DNA of 64,000 bases from CALDTK01 sp965213735 (GTDB lineage: Bacteria > Bacteroidota > Bacteroidia > Chitinophagales > Saprospiraceae), in NCBI GenBank assembly GCA_965213735.1, contig CBDCAB010000005.1, positions 1 through 64,000 on the forward strand, in the 5' to 3' direction. Both the position numbers and the translations under genes were made by a program. This document shows positions 8,419 through 17,823 of this stretch, piece after piece. The notes under the pieces were generated by a model. That model ran no database searches and had not been told where the DNA came from. It was given only the letters and a program-made list of their open reading frames with translations. How positions within the stretch are numbered: the first letter of the stretch is position 1; every line of letters starts with the position of its first letter.

Positions 8419-8533
8419 GTTTGCGGACCTCCCGGTCCGCTATCAACGAGCAAAAGCCTTCAATGCACAGGCTCCTCCATGCCGCTGGCGGCATGGAGGA
8501 GCCTTGGCAACGCGGACCGGGAGGTCCGCGTTT
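8419..8533. repeat. Three hairpins: inverted pair of GCGGACC/GGTCCGC palindromes around a 17-bp stem
   Basis: GCGGACC-tccc-GGTCCGC lies near 8422-8439 and its reverse complement AACGCGGACC-ggga-GGTCCGCGTT at about 8509-8533, overlapping the rho stop codon. Between them (about 8469-8505) sits AGGCTCCTCCATGCCGC paired with its complement. The arrangement is that of a composite palindromic element and probably helps end rho transcription or protect its 3' end. Confidence 0.7.
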
Positions 8534-10496
8534 ACCGGTTCATGCTCGTCAGAAACTCCTCGTTGTCTACCGTGCCGAACATCTGCTTGCGCAGGAAGTC
8601 CATCGCCTCATCTGGCTTCATGTCAGCCAGGTGCGAGCGCAATACACTCACCCGATTTACCGTCGGCGCATCCAGCAACAGGTCCTCGCGACGTGTACTC
8701 GAACGCGGCAGGTCAATCGCCGGATACATCCGCTTGTTGGCCAAAGAGCGGTCGAGCTGCAACTCCATATTGCCCGTGCCCTTAAACTCCTCAAAGATCA
8801 CGAGGTCCATCTTAGATCCTGTATCCACCAGCGCAGTAGCAAGGATGGTGAGTGAGCCCCCACCTTCGATATTTCTGGCAGCACCAAAGAATTTCTTCGG
8901 CTTTTGCAGCGCATTGGCCTCTACACCACCTGAAAGAATTTTACCTGATGCAGGCTGTACCGTATTGTAAGCCCTGGCCAAACGCGTGATGGAATCCAGC
9001 AAAATCACCACATCGTGCTTGGACTCTACCAGCCGCTTGGCCTTTTCGAGCACCATCTGTGCCACGTGCACGTGATTAGCTGCAGGCTCGTCGAAAGTCG
9101 AACTAATCACCTCCGCATTCACCGAGCGCTTCATGTCGGTCACCTCCTCCGGACGCTCATCCACGAGCAGCACCATGAGGTAGGTTTCCGGGTGGTTGCG
9201 GGCGATGGCGTTGGCTACATCCTTGAGCAGGAAAGTCTTACCTGTCTTTGGCTGCGCTACAATGAGTCCACGCTGTCCTTTACCAATTGGCGAAAAAAGA
9301 TCGACCATTCGCATGCCGTAGTCCTTGCCCTGTGGTGCGCCTGTGAGCTTAAATTTTTCATCTGGAAACAGGGGCGTCAGGTAGTCGAAAGGCACTCTAT
9401 TACGGATGTCGCGTGGCAGCTGACCATTAATGTAGTGCACCTCCACCAGGGCGTAGTACTTCTCGTTTTCCTTGGGCGGGCGCACCTTACCCTGGATGGT
9501 ATCGCCCGACTTGATGCCGTAGCGCTTAATTTGGGCCTTATCCACGAGCACGTCGTCGGGAGAGGCTAGGTAATTGTAGTCGCCCGAGCGCAGGAAGCCA
9601 TAGCCGTCCGGCATCACTTCGAGTACGCCCATGCCGTCGATGCCACCATCTAGCTCTACATCGAACAGGTCCTGGCGCTGCTCGCGCTGGTTGTTGTTGC
9701 TATTGTTGTTGTTGTCGTTGCGATTGTTGTTGTCGTTGCGATCACGGCGATTGCGACCACGGCGCCCTCTGCGATCATCGTTGTTGTCGTCGTTGTCGCT
9801 ATTGCTACTGTTGCCGCTGTTGCTATTGTTGCCGCTATTGCTATTATTATCGTCGCGCGAGCTGCGGTCATTACGATCGCGGCGGTTGCGACCCCGATCA
9901 CGGCGGTTGTTGCGGCTATCGTCGCTCGCATCCGAATCATCGTTGCTAGAGTCGTTGTCGCTCGAGTCGTTGTTGTTACTAGTATCGTCGCGTGAGTTAC
10001 GGTCGCGGTTGCGGTCGCCCCGATCATTGCGGTCGCGTCGATTGCGGCCTCGGTCGCGCCGACTGCGGGATTCGGAAGAATTATCCTCCCCATCCTCGCT
10101 TGGTCGATCATCTCGATCGCGGCGGCTACGCCCTCTGTCACGGTCGCGGCGGCTACGTCCATTGTCGCTGCTGCCATCCTCATCACCACCACGATTTTGG
10201 CCGTCGGCGTCAGGATTAGTCTTAGGAGAAGTTTTGCTTTCTACAGTGTCCACATCAGCATCGTTTGCGGGTGATTTTGCTACTTGTGCAGTGGCTGCTT
10301 CATCTCTGGCGCGACTGCTTATTCGGGTACGGGTACGCTTGGGCTCATCGTCGGCCGAACTTCCTCCCTGGGCGTCGAGAATTTTATAAATGAGCGCCTG
10401 TTTAGTAAGTTTCGTCGTGCCGGTGAGGCCGAGCTTAGAAGCCATTTTACGCAGCTCCGGTACGAGCATGGCGTTGAGTTGCTTAACGTCGAGCAT
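8532..10496 (-). CDS. rho: Transcription termination factor Rho
   Basis: Rho is the hexameric RNA-dependent ATPase that ends transcription. The start at 10496 gives MLDVKQLNAMLVPELRKMAS, the expected Rho N-terminal SAP-like domain. An insertion of about 200 residues made almost only of Arg, Asn, Asp and Ser follows, a feature of Bacteroidota Rho. Then come the RNA-binding cold-shock-like domain (GVLEVMPDGYGFLRSGDYNY) and the ATPase with Walker A AQPKTGKTFLLKD, Walker B VVILLDSITRLARAYN and Q-loop SGGVEANALQKPKKFFGAAR. A longer frame upstream (to 10586) looks non-conserved. A TTTTGGCGAAAGCTG motif lies 32 bases before the start. Confidence 0.97.
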   Translation of the reverse strand: MLDVKQLNAMLVPELRKMASKLGLTGTTKLTKQALIYKILDAQGGSSADDEPKRTRTRISSRARDEAATAQVAKSPANDADVDTVESKTSPKTNPDADGQNRGGDEDGSSDNGRSRRDRDRGRSRRDRDDRPSEDGEDNSSESRSRRDRGRNRRDRNDRGDRNRDRNSRDDTSNNNDSSDNDSSNDDSDASDDSRNNRRDRGRNRRDRNDRSSRDDNNSNSGNNSNSGNSSNSDNDDNNDDRRGRRGRNRRDRNDNNNRNDNNNNSNNNQREQRQDLFDVELDGGIDGMGVLEVMPDGYGFLRSGDYNYLASPDDVLVDKAQIKRYGIKSGDTIQGKVRPPKENEKYYALVEVHYINGQLPRDIRNRVPFDYLTPLFPDEKFKLTGAPQGKDYGMRMVDLFSPIGKGQRGLIVAQPKTGKTFLLKDVANAIARNHPETYLMVLLVDERPEEVTDMKRSVNAEVISSTFDEPAANHVHVAQMVLEKAKRLVESKHDVVILLDSITRLARAYNTVQPASGKILSGGVEANALQKPKKFFGAARNIEGGGSLTILATALVDTGSKMDLVIFEEFKGTGNMELQLDRSLANKRMYPAIDLPRSSTRREDLLLDAPTVNRVSVLRSHLADMKPDEAMDFLRKQMFGTVDNEEFLTSMNR

Positions 10497-10913
10497 CTGT
10501 TGTCGAGTGAGCTTCCTGAGGGGTTTGCAGCTTTCGCCAAAACCTGTCAAGGGGTGGGTTGAGGTGGCGCTGCCGAGGCATGCCACGCGATGAGGTTTCG
10601 CACATGGTCGAAACCTTGAAGTAGATGTGCCGCCGAAACGGCGTGTACTAGTAATGACAACAACTGGGATAAGCTAGCTTGCTGTAGAGCCAACCGCTCG
10701 TGTCCCAAATCGTATAAAGAACAATTGAGTTGCTTCGCCAAGCGGCGAGTGTTGCCAGGGTCAGCTGTCGCCAAAACACCTGGTTTGCGGCGCGAAACTA
10801 ACCTATTCCTCGAATTGTAACGGTACATCTATCACAAGAGTTCCAAAAGCAGCCTTTTCGATGACCTAACCCCCACCAAAAACTATCTTCGCCCGCTAGA
10901 TCTGCCTTTTGCT
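10497..10913. other. 417-bp divergent intergenic region rho/serS
   Basis: It contains two members of the dispersed mini-hairpin motif on the minus strand (10530-10542 with loop GAAA, 10764-10776 with loop GACA) and an 8-bp inverted repeat AGGTTTCG/CGAAACCT (10593-10616). A 93-residue minus-strand frame (10547-10828) has no recognisable features and was not accepted as a gene. Confidence 0.6.
10884..10896 (+). promoter_or_regulatory. Promoter-like TATCTTCGCCCGC element before serS
   Basis: TATCTTCG fits the Bacteroidota -7 consensus TAnnTTTG with one change and lies 18 bases before the serS ATG. The same 13 bases, with C for T at position 3, precede the CNNM gene at 38589. No clear -33 element was found at the expected spacing. 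Confidence 0.45.
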
Positions 10914-12188
10914 ATGCTCGAAATTACCCGCCTCCGCACCGACCGCGATGCCGTCGCCACTGGCCTTGCCAAACGTGGCCTCGATCTAGCTGCCGTCGAT
11001 GAAGCCCTCCAACTCGACGATCAGCGCAAAGCAGAACAAGCCGAAATAGACGACATCCAGCGCCAGGCAAATGAGCTCGCCAAGCAAATTGGCGATAAAA
11101 TGAAAGCAGGCGATAAAGCCGGTGCCGAATCCCTCAAACATAACGTCGCTACCCTCAAAGATACCCTCCTCCCACTCCAAGAAGCCCACGCCCGCACCAA
11201 ACAACAGCTCGAAGAGGTACTCCTCTCACTACCCAATGTTCCTCACACCGATGTACCCACAGGCAAATCCCCCGAAGACAACAAAGTGTTTCGTGCACCG
11301 CAGCGGGAGCTTCCCGTTTTGCCGAAAGGCGCAAAACCGCACTGGGAACTCGGACAAGACTACCAGCTCTTCGACCTTGAATTAGGAGTAAAACTCACCG
11401 GAGCAGGATTTATCGTCTACCGCGGCCAAGGCGCCCGACTCCAACGCGCACTCATCAACTTCTTCCTCGACCGCGCCACCGCAGCAGGCTACGAGGAAAT
11501 CATGCCGCCACACCTCGTCAATGAGGCTTCAGCTCGCGGCACCGGCCAATTGCCCGACAAGGAAGGCCAGATGTACCATGCCACCGAAGACGATTTCTAC
11601 CTCATCCCTACCGCAGAAGTACCCATCACCAACTTGCAGCGCGGCAACATCATAGAGGCCACCGACCTACCCATCAAATACTGCGGCTATACCCCCTGCT
11701 TTCGCCGCGAAGCCGGTAGCTACGGCAAAGACGTACGTGGCCTCAACCGCGTGCACCAATTCGATAAAGTCGAAATCGTGCGCTTCGAGCATCCCGAAAA
11801 TTCATATGCCGCACTCGACGAAATGCTAGACCATATATCTAGCCTACTCGACGACCTCGAGCTGCCCTACCGCATCTTGCGACTCTGTGGCGGCGACATG
11901 GGCTTTACCAGCGCCCTCACCTACGACTTCGAAGTGTGGAGCGCGGCGCAAGAACGCTGGCTCGAGGTAAGCTCGGCAAGCAACTTTGAGACCTTCCAAT
12001 CCAACCGCCTCAGCGTGCGCGTGCGTGAAGGCAAAGACAAACGACTCGTGCACACCCTAAACGGTAGCGCCTTGGCTCTGCCGCGAATCGTAGCTGCACT
12101 ACTCGAAAATCACCAGACCGAACAAGGCATACGCGTACCGGCCGCCTTGCAACCTTACTACGGAGGCAAAGAGTTTATCGACAAATAG
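10914..12188 (+). CDS. serS: Seryl-tRNA synthetase
   Basis: The 424-residue class II synthetase charges tRNA-Ser. The N-terminal tRNA-binding coiled coil (about 25-105, AEQAEIDDIQRQANELAKQI) is followed by the catalytic core. Motif 2 is visible around TPCFRREAGSYGKDVRGLNRVHQF and motif 3 around LNGSALALPRIVAALLENHQ. Length and start match the family. A TTTTGCCGAAAGGC motif lies in frame at 11317 (VLPKGAKP). It precedes a zinc peptidase gene by 57 bases on the same strand. Confidence 0.97.
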   Translation: MLEITRLRTDRDAVATGLAKRGLDLAAVDEALQLDDQRKAEQAEIDDIQRQANELAKQIGDKMKAGDKAGAESLKHNVATLKDTLLPLQEAHARTKQQLEEVLLSLPNVPHTDVPTGKSPEDNKVFRAPQRELPVLPKGAKPHWELGQDYQLFDLELGVKLTGAGFIVYRGQGARLQRALINFFLDRATAAGYEEIMPPHLVNEASARGTGQLPDKEGQMYHATEDDFYLIPTAEVPITNLQRGNIIEATDLPIKYCGYTPCFRREAGSYGKDVRGLNRVHQFDKVEIVRFEHPENSYAALDEMLDHISSLLDDLELPYRILRLCGGDMGFTSALTYDFEVWSAAQERWLEVSSASNFETFQSNRLSVRVREGKDKRLVHTLNGSALALPRIVAALLENHQTEQGIRVPAALQPYYGGKEFIDK

Positions 12189-12245
12189 CGCGATCCGAGC
12201 AGCAGACTTACGCGTTAGTATTGCCTTAAAGAGGACCCACCACCT

Positions 12246-12938
12246 ATGTTCTACGGACCACTCATTGTCATCAGCTTCCTTTTCATGGGTATCGGCTGGC
12301 TGCTGAGCTCACGACTGAAGTCTGTCTTCGCCAAGTACGCTCGCGTTGGCACGGCCAGCGGAATGAGCGGCGCGGAGGTTGCTCGCAAAATGCTCAGCGA
12401 TGCCGGCATCCAAGATGTCCAGATAGTGCCGAGTCAAGGCCAGCTCTCCGATCACTACAATCCCCAAAACAAGTCCGTCAATCTCAGCCCCGACGTCTAC
12501 AGCGGGCGCTCGGTATCTGCAGCAGCGGTGGCGGCGCACGAATGTGGCCACGCCATCCAGCATGCAGAGGCCTACAGTATGCTCACGCTACGGTCGAAGT
12601 TGGTGCCTATCGTCAGCATCTCCGCGCGTATTCAGCAGTACCTGTTCATGCTCGGCTTCGTGTTGATCGGTACGCTGGGCAGCGACTTGTTTTTGATGAT
12701 TGCCATTGGTGTGTTTGGAGTCACGGCGCTGTTTGCGGTGGTGACGCTACCGGTTGAATTCGATGCTAGCAATCGCGCACTCGCCTGGCTCGAAACCTCA
12801 GGTTCGACAGTAGGCATCGAGCACGAAGGCGCCAAAACCACACTCTGGTGGGCTGCCATGACTTATGTAGCCGCCGCCCTGGCTGCTATTGCTCAGTTGC
12901 TCTACCTGGTATTTTACTTCATGGGCAGCCGCGATTAG
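12246..12938 (+). CDS. Neutral zinc metallopeptidase, YugP family
   Basis: The 230-residue membrane protein has an N-terminal membrane segment (PLIVISFLFMGIGWLLSS), the zinc-binding motif VAAHECGHAIQH (around residues 96-107), two central hydrophobic helices (FMLGFVLIGTLGSDLFLMIA and IGVFGVTALFAVVTLPVEFD) and a C-terminal helix. EFDASNRALAWLE contains the third zinc-ligand region of the family. YugP-like proteins are membrane metallopeptidases of unknown substrate. Good start with purine-rich GAGGAC upstream. Confidence 0.9.
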   Translation: MFYGPLIVISFLFMGIGWLLSSRLKSVFAKYARVGTASGMSGAEVARKMLSDAGIQDVQIVPSQGQLSDHYNPQNKSVNLSPDVYSGRSVSAAAVAAHECGHAIQHAEAYSMLTLRSKLVPIVSISARIQQYLFMLGFVLIGTLGSDLFLMIAIGVFGVTALFAVVTLPVEFDASNRALAWLETSGSTVGIEHEGAKTTLWWAAMTYVAAALAAIAQLLYLVFYFMGSRD

Positions 12939-13103
12939 CGTTTGCCTCGAGCTCGTTTTGCTGGCGAGAGTGCTAGTAGGTGTTTTGGCGAAAGCTGAAG
13001 CGTGACGACCTACCCGGTTGTGGTGAATTCGTCCCAAACTCCAAATTTCCTCTCTGGTTAGCGTATTTTGGGATAAACAAAGCGAACCGTTGCTCTACCT
13101 TCG

Positions 13104-14048
13104 ATGCTCTTTAATCAGCCACCCAAACCTCAGCCTGATCCTCCCGGAAAAAGCCGCCGAAACACTACGAGCCCTGAAATGAATTACGTCAGAAGATTTG
13201 TCTTCGTGCACTACGAAGACCTGCTAGAGATACGCTTTAAGAAGCTAGAGAAAGTCACCGACAAGCTCTACGTTTTTATTCCAGATGCCATCGAAAACGT
13301 GCCGCTGTGGCTGGTGCGCCAGATGCAAAAGATGGGTCCAGATGTCGATTGGATCGAACTCGGTGACGTCAATCGCAAAGTCGCCTCCTCCTTTTTGAGC
13401 TTCCACATCGGCATCCTGCACGAAAAGGTGGATATGGGGGTCGAGTTTGCCGTGCTCAGCGACGACGACGGCCTCGATCCGCTGGTGGCACACATTCAAG
13501 AACTCGGACGCAGTTGCATTCGCGTCAAACAACGCCTCGAACAAGACCCAGGCGGGGACTATCACCGCAGCAATGAGGCTGATGCCAGCGAGAATGGCCA
13601 CTCCTCCAAGCAGGGACAGGCACAGCGGCAAAAGCAAGTACGCTCGCCGCACGATCTCGAAGAAGACCTCGATGAGGAGGTGCTCGAAGAAGAATTGCAC
13701 GATCTGCCGGAAGGATTCGGCGATTATCAAGCGTTTGTTAGCTCCTCAACAGGGCTGCGAAACAATGGCAATGGCAATGGCAACTCACGTAGCCTGCGCA
13801 CCGCACACAAAGGAGGCAATGTACAGGCGCAGGAAGAGGCTGTCGATGCCGCTCCGCTAGCCGATGACGTAGTGCGTCGACTCATCCGCTCGGGCAACCG
13901 CCCGCAGGACCTCTCCATGCTCAAATCGTACATCCTGCTGCACAGCGACGGTGCTGACGCGATCCGCCACGTAGACGCCATCATTCACCACATGGAAGAT
14001 GCTGGCGAAATTCGCGTCCGAGACGGTGAGGTGGCCTACAACTTTTAG
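13104..14048 (+). CDS. PIN-like domain protein with C-terminal winged-helix-like region
   Basis: The 314-residue protein has an N-terminal PIN/NYN-like nuclease fold (about 28-145: FVFVHYEDLLEIRFKKLEKV, YVFIPDAIENVPLWLVRQMQ, DWIELGDVN, SFHIGILHEKVDMGVEF, SDDDGLDPLVAHIQELGRSC), with the acidic residues expected at the active site in VHYED and SDDDGLDP. A low-complexity acidic/Gln-rich linker and a C-terminal helical domain (DDVVRRLIRSG...GEIRVRDGEVAYNF) follow. Such proteins are predicted RNases. The start is uncertain: TACCTTCG directly precedes the ATG at 13104, so if that is a promoter element, translation would start at the ATG at 13179. Confidence 0.7.
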   Translation: MLFNQPPKPQPDPPGKSRRNTTSPEMNYVRRFVFVHYEDLLEIRFKKLEKVTDKLYVFIPDAIENVPLWLVRQMQKMGPDVDWIELGDVNRKVASSFLSFHIGILHEKVDMGVEFAVLSDDDGLDPLVAHIQELGRSCIRVKQRLEQDPGGDYHRSNEADASENGHSSKQGQAQRQKQVRSPHDLEEDLDEEVLEEELHDLPEGFGDYQAFVSSSTGLRNNGNGNGNSRSLRTAHKGGNVQAQEEAVDAAPLADDVVRRLIRSGNRPQDLSMLKSYILLHSDGADAIRHVDAIIHHMEDAGEIRVRDGEVAYNF

Positions 14049-14101
14049 AAAAAGCAAGCGAGCGGCACCAACGTTTTATATTGCGCTGCAACAGCGACAC
14101 T

Positions 14102-14665
14102 ATGCAAGACGATATCAAAGCCTCAATCGATAAGGCGCGCGAGCAGATGAAGCACGCCATTGATCACCTCGAAAAGGAGCTGCTGCGCCTGCGTACCGGC
14201 AAAGCCTCACCTTCACTCGTGTCAGGAATCATGGTCGACTACTACGGCTCGCAGACGCCCATGAGCCAGGTAGCCAACATCACTACTGGCGACTCCCGCA
14301 GCTTGGTGATTCAGCCTTGGGAGAAAACTTTGGTGCCCGCAATCGAGCGCGCCATCTTCGAAAGCAACATCGGGCTCACGCCGCAAAGCGATGGCGAGAC
14401 TGTCCGAATTAATATTCCTCCACTCACCGAAGAGCGCCGCCGCGACCTGGCCAAACAAGGCAAAGCTGCCGGCGAAGACGCCAAGGTGAGTATCCGCAAC
14501 GCCCGGCGCGATGCCAATAATGCCATCCGCAAAGAGGTGGACAATGGCTACCCAGAAGATCAGGCTAAGGGCAAGGAAAAGGTCATTCAGGACATGACCG
14601 ACGAGTACAGCAAGAAAGTCGACGATACCGTCGCTACTAAAGAAAAAGACATCATGACGGTCTAG
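14102..14665 (+). CDS. frr: Ribosome recycling factor
   Basis: The 187-residue protein separates ribosomal subunits after termination together with EF-G. Family blocks are clear: LRLRTGKASPSLVSGIMVDY, YGSQTPMSQVANITTGDSRS, LTEERRRDLAKQGKAAGEDA and KVSIRNARRDANNAIRK. The ATG at 14102 (MQDDIKASID) was chosen over the upstream ATG at 14081 because it gives the usual length. It converges with the HEPN-like gene with nine bases between stops. Confidence 0.97.
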   Translation: MQDDIKASIDKAREQMKHAIDHLEKELLRLRTGKASPSLVSGIMVDYYGSQTPMSQVANITTGDSRSLVIQPWEKTLVPAIERAIFESNIGLTPQSDGETVRINIPPLTEERRRDLAKQGKAAGEDAKVSIRNARRDANNAIRKEVDNGYPEDQAKGKEKVIQDMTDEYSKKVDDTVATKEKDIMTV

Positions 14666-14674
14666 TCATCCAGC

Positions 14675-16024
14675 CTAGCCTTCACTCCCGTTTTCACTCG
14701 GCAGGCGCACTGCTTTTACCGTATAGCCGTGCGAGTTGGTGACGTCATACATCTCGATCTTGCCCTGATCGATCAGCACATTCGCGAGCGAATAACTAGA
14801 GTTGATTGCAAATCCCCTATCGGCAAGATTAGTCGTGACAAACCACTTCAGCCCTACGTAGTCGTTGTAGCTCTTTTCGTTCTCTTGTTGCAGCAGGTCG
14901 AGCATGATCGACTCGTCAATCGCCTTTTCTCTACTCCTATCAACGGGTAGCTCGATACGACCAACCACCTTGGGTCCAGCCACACGTGCGCGATAAATGG
15001 TCGGGCCAGATGGCGACCCATTTTCCTCAGCATGCACCTGACTCGACTCAAAGTTAGCCTCCTCGTGTTCTTGCTCAATTTGATCGTTGACGGCTTCGCG
15101 GATGGCCTGCTTGTCTTCGACTGAAAATACGAGTTTGTCGATCTGCGCCTCGGCCTCGGTAATAATCATAAGGAGGTCTTCGCAAAGTCGTTCGCCCCGC
15201 TCGAGTTCGTTAGCGTAGAAGGTGCCGTGGTGTGCCACTTTATTGCGGATGCGGTAGAGCTCTTGCCACTTATGCTTGAAGTGCTTGTCCTGAAAGAAGC
15301 GCTTGAAGTACTTGGTGTAGTTGCCCTGCAGCTCGCCCTGGAGTTCGAGGAGTTGTTGGTGGTTGCGAATGTCGAGCAGCTTAGCCACGATAGCTTCGGT
15401 GTTGTTGAAGCCGGTGGTTTGCTTATAGATGAGCTCGCCGAGGTCGTCGAAATCCACCAGGTTGACATCCATTTCCACGAGCTTCGACATGGAGTCGGTG
15501 AGCTGTTCGCGGCGGGTTTTTACCTTCTCGTTCATCACCCGCGTGGCGGTGAGTTTCCACCAGTTGAGGCCTACGCGCTGGATGAAAAACTTTGTGAGGT
15601 AGCGGCGCAGGCGGCTCTCTACGCGATTGATTTGCGGGTAGAGAAGATTGGCCACTTCGGTACTCACTGTATCGGCGAGGATGCGCACATTTTTAAATTC
15701 GAGCTTGCCGCGCAGGTGCTCCAGCAAAGGCAGACGAAACTTCTCGAGCGCATCGAAGTCTTTGCTCTCCGCGGCAATGACAAAGGCTGATTCCTGGTAG
15801 TCGGTGAGCATAAAGCTCGTATCGATCGAGTAAACATTGACCTGCATCCCCAGGCCGGGCTCCTCTACGCGCACCACACCTTTGACGCTGCGAATTATAG
15901 GATCGGCATCTTCCCACATGGGGCCAAAGGAGAGGGCGCGGGCTAAACTTTGCTCAGAGGTAATGCCGGGCACATCGAGACAGAGTAGCTCGAAGGTGTA
16001 GTGACTAGAACTTAATTTGGTCAT
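14675..16024 (-). CDS. HEPN-like domain protein of unknown function
   Basis: The 449-residue protein carries the HEPN signature R-x4-H in YRIRNKVAHHGTFYANELER (around residue 262), the catalytic motif of HEPN ribonucleases, inside a helical domain like that of Swt1-type HEPN proteins. The N-terminal 120 residues look alpha/beta (YTFELLCLDVPGITSEQSLA). The C-terminal 80 residues (LKWFVTTNLADRGFAINSSY...) resemble a winged helix. No membrane segments are seen. The biological role is unknown; RNA cleavage in stress or defence is the family-based guess. It stands alone and divergent from an aminotransferase gene. Confidence 0.6.
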   Translation of the reverse strand: MTKLSSSHYTFELLCLDVPGITSEQSLARALSFGPMWEDADPIIRSVKGVVRVEEPGLGMQVNVYSIDTSFMLTDYQESAFVIAAESKDFDALEKFRLPLLEHLRGKLEFKNVRILADTVSTEVANLLYPQINRVESRLRRYLTKFFIQRVGLNWWKLTATRVMNEKVKTRREQLTDSMSKLVEMDVNLVDFDDLGELIYKQTTGFNNTEAIVAKLLDIRNHQQLLELQGELQGNYTKYFKRFFQDKHFKHKWQELYRIRNKVAHHGTFYANELERGERLCEDLLMIITEAEAQIDKLVFSVEDKQAIREAVNDQIEQEHEEANFESSQVHAEENGSPSGPTIYRARVAGPKVVGRIELPVDRSREKAIDESIMLDLLQQENEKSYNDYVGLKWFVTTNLADRGFAINSSYSLANVLIDQGKIEMYDVTNSHGYTVKAVRLPSENGSEG

Positions 16025-16228
16025 AAGGGCCTGATTTTTTGAGGTTAGAAATGTGCAAGAAATTGGTTGACTAACCTAACTAACGGACTTCTGCGCGATG
16101 CGGACGAATGCCGGAGGTGATATGCACCGAAACATTGCACAATCACCCTATTTCCTCCCATTTTCGGGGCACCGCCAAGCTATTCAGATGTCTTCCGGGG
16201 CATTGTACCTTTCCGCAAAGGAGAATTT

Positions 16229-17737
16229 ATGTTGGTGAGTGAGCAGCAAGTGAGGGGTGAGGAAGTGGCTTCACTAGAAGATTATTTTGCCCGCTTTCGC
16301 GAAAACACCACAGGCGCCGCTTGGTACATCGAGACGCCTTACGGCAAAATGCCGCTGCTCTATGCAGATTGGATAGCTTCAGGTAGGCTTTACCGCCCCA
16401 TCGAGCACAAACTCGCCGAAGTCATTGGCCCCTACATGGCCAATACCCATACCGAAAGTAGCACCACTGGTCGAGTGATGACAGAGGCGTATCACCATGC
16501 CCGCAATCTCATCAAGCAACACGTAGGCGCTCATCCCTCCGATGTGCTCATCGCCGCGCACTCCGGAATGACTGGCGTGGTGAATAAACTGCAACGGATG
16601 CTCGGCCTGCGCGTCCACGAAAGATTCGATCCGCAGGTGCGGCCAAGCGACCGCGCACAGCTGCCCGTCGTGTTCGTGACGCACATGGAGCACCACTCCA
16701 ACCAAACCAGCTGGCACGAATGCCTCTGTGAAGTAGTCGTTATTCCTCCAAATGCTGAAGGTCTGCCCGACCTCGATGCGTACCGGCAACTTCTCCTCGA
16801 GTATGCTGACAGGCCTAGAAAGATTGCGGCCATTACCAGCTGCTCTAATGTTACCGGCGTCATCACTCCTTATCATGAGATAGCGCGCTTGACGCACCAG
16901 CACGGCGGCTTGTGCTTTGTCGACTTCGCTGCCTCAGCGCCCTACATCGATATTGACATGCGTCCCGCCGATGATCCAGAGGCTCAGCTCGACGCGATTT
17001 TCTTTTCTCCCCACAAATTCCTTGGCGGGCCTGGCAGCTCTGGAGTACTCGTGTTTTGCCCGAAGCTGTACTGCAACAAAGTACCCGACAATCCCGGCGG
17101 CGGCACCGTCGACTGGACCAATCCCTGGGGCCAACACAAATACCTTGACAGCATCGAAGCCCGTGAAGATGGAGGCACTCCGGCAATACTTCAGACCATC
17201 AAAGCAGCTCTCGCCATTCAGCTTAAAGAGGAGATGAATCCAGCGCTGATGCAAGCCCGCGAGCGTCAACTGCTCGATTACATCTGGGACAGGTTTGAGC
17301 GCATCTCCAACCTACACCTCCTCGCCCCGAATTTGCGTCATCGGGTTGGGGCAGTAAGCTTTTATATCGATGACTTGCACTATAACTTGTGCGTGCGCCT
17401 CCTCAACGACCGCTATGGCATTCAGGTGCGCGGAGGCTGCCACTGCGCGGGCACCTATGGCCACTACCTCCTCAATGTCGATAGAGATTTCTCCAAAACC
17501 ATAACCGACGAAATTACTGCCGGCGATCTGAGTCACAAGCCGGGCTGGGTCCGCCTCAGCATCCACCCGATGATGACCAATCGCGAGGTTGATTATATCC
17601 TCGACGCTATTGGCGACATTGCGCGCAACCACCAAAACTGGTCGAAGGATTACCGCTACTGCTCAAAGGCCAATGATTTCTCGCACATTGATGAGAAGCC
17701 CACGCAGGTAGCAGCTGAGTGGTTTGTGAGAAGGTAG
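16229..17737 (+). CDS. Class V aminotransferase-fold PLP enzyme (cysteine desulfurase/selenocysteine lyase-like)
   Basis: The 502-residue fold-type I PLP protein shows THMEHHSNQTSWHE (cofactor contacts), VDFAASAPYIDIDM (Asp that binds the pyridine nitrogen) and FFSPHKFLGGPGSSG with the Schiff-base Lys. A possible catalytic Cys lies in RGGCHCAGTYGHY. It is longer than SufS/IscS (about 400) because of extra N- and C-terminal segments, so a standard desulfurase role is not certain. A good Shine-Dalgarno (AAAGGAG) lies six bases before the ATG. It ends ahead of a structured intergenic region and a strong terminator. Confidence 0.85.
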   Translation: MLVSEQQVRGEEVASLEDYFARFRENTTGAAWYIETPYGKMPLLYADWIASGRLYRPIEHKLAEVIGPYMANTHTESSTTGRVMTEAYHHARNLIKQHVGAHPSDVLIAAHSGMTGVVNKLQRMLGLRVHERFDPQVRPSDRAQLPVVFVTHMEHHSNQTSWHECLCEVVVIPPNAEGLPDLDAYRQLLLEYADRPRKIAAITSCSNVTGVITPYHEIARLTHQHGGLCFVDFAASAPYIDIDMRPADDPEAQLDAIFFSPHKFLGGPGSSGVLVFCPKLYCNKVPDNPGGGTVDWTNPWGQHKYLDSIEAREDGGTPAILQTIKAALAIQLKEEMNPALMQARERQLLDYIWDRFERISNLHLLAPNLRHRVGAVSFYIDDLHYNLCVRLLNDRYGIQVRGGCHCAGTYGHYLLNVDRDFSKTITDEITAGDLSHKPGWVRLSIHPMMTNREVDYILDAIGDIARNHQNWSKDYRYCSKANDFSHIDEKPTQVAAEWFVRR

Positions 17738-17823
17738 ACAACTCAGGGCTGCTCCGTGCTGACTCTATGTGGCTCGCTTTGTGAGAGGGGTCGTATATAT
17801 TTCTGGTGCTATGCTACATATCT

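Noticed and set aside
9631..10389. Long Leu/Ser/Arg-rich frame opposite rho
   Set aside because: It mirrors the Arg/Asn/Asp-rich insertion of Rho on the other strand and has no independent support.
10547..10828. 93-codon minus-strand frame upstream of rho
   Set aside because: No recognisable features; it overlaps the discarded N-terminal extension of rho.
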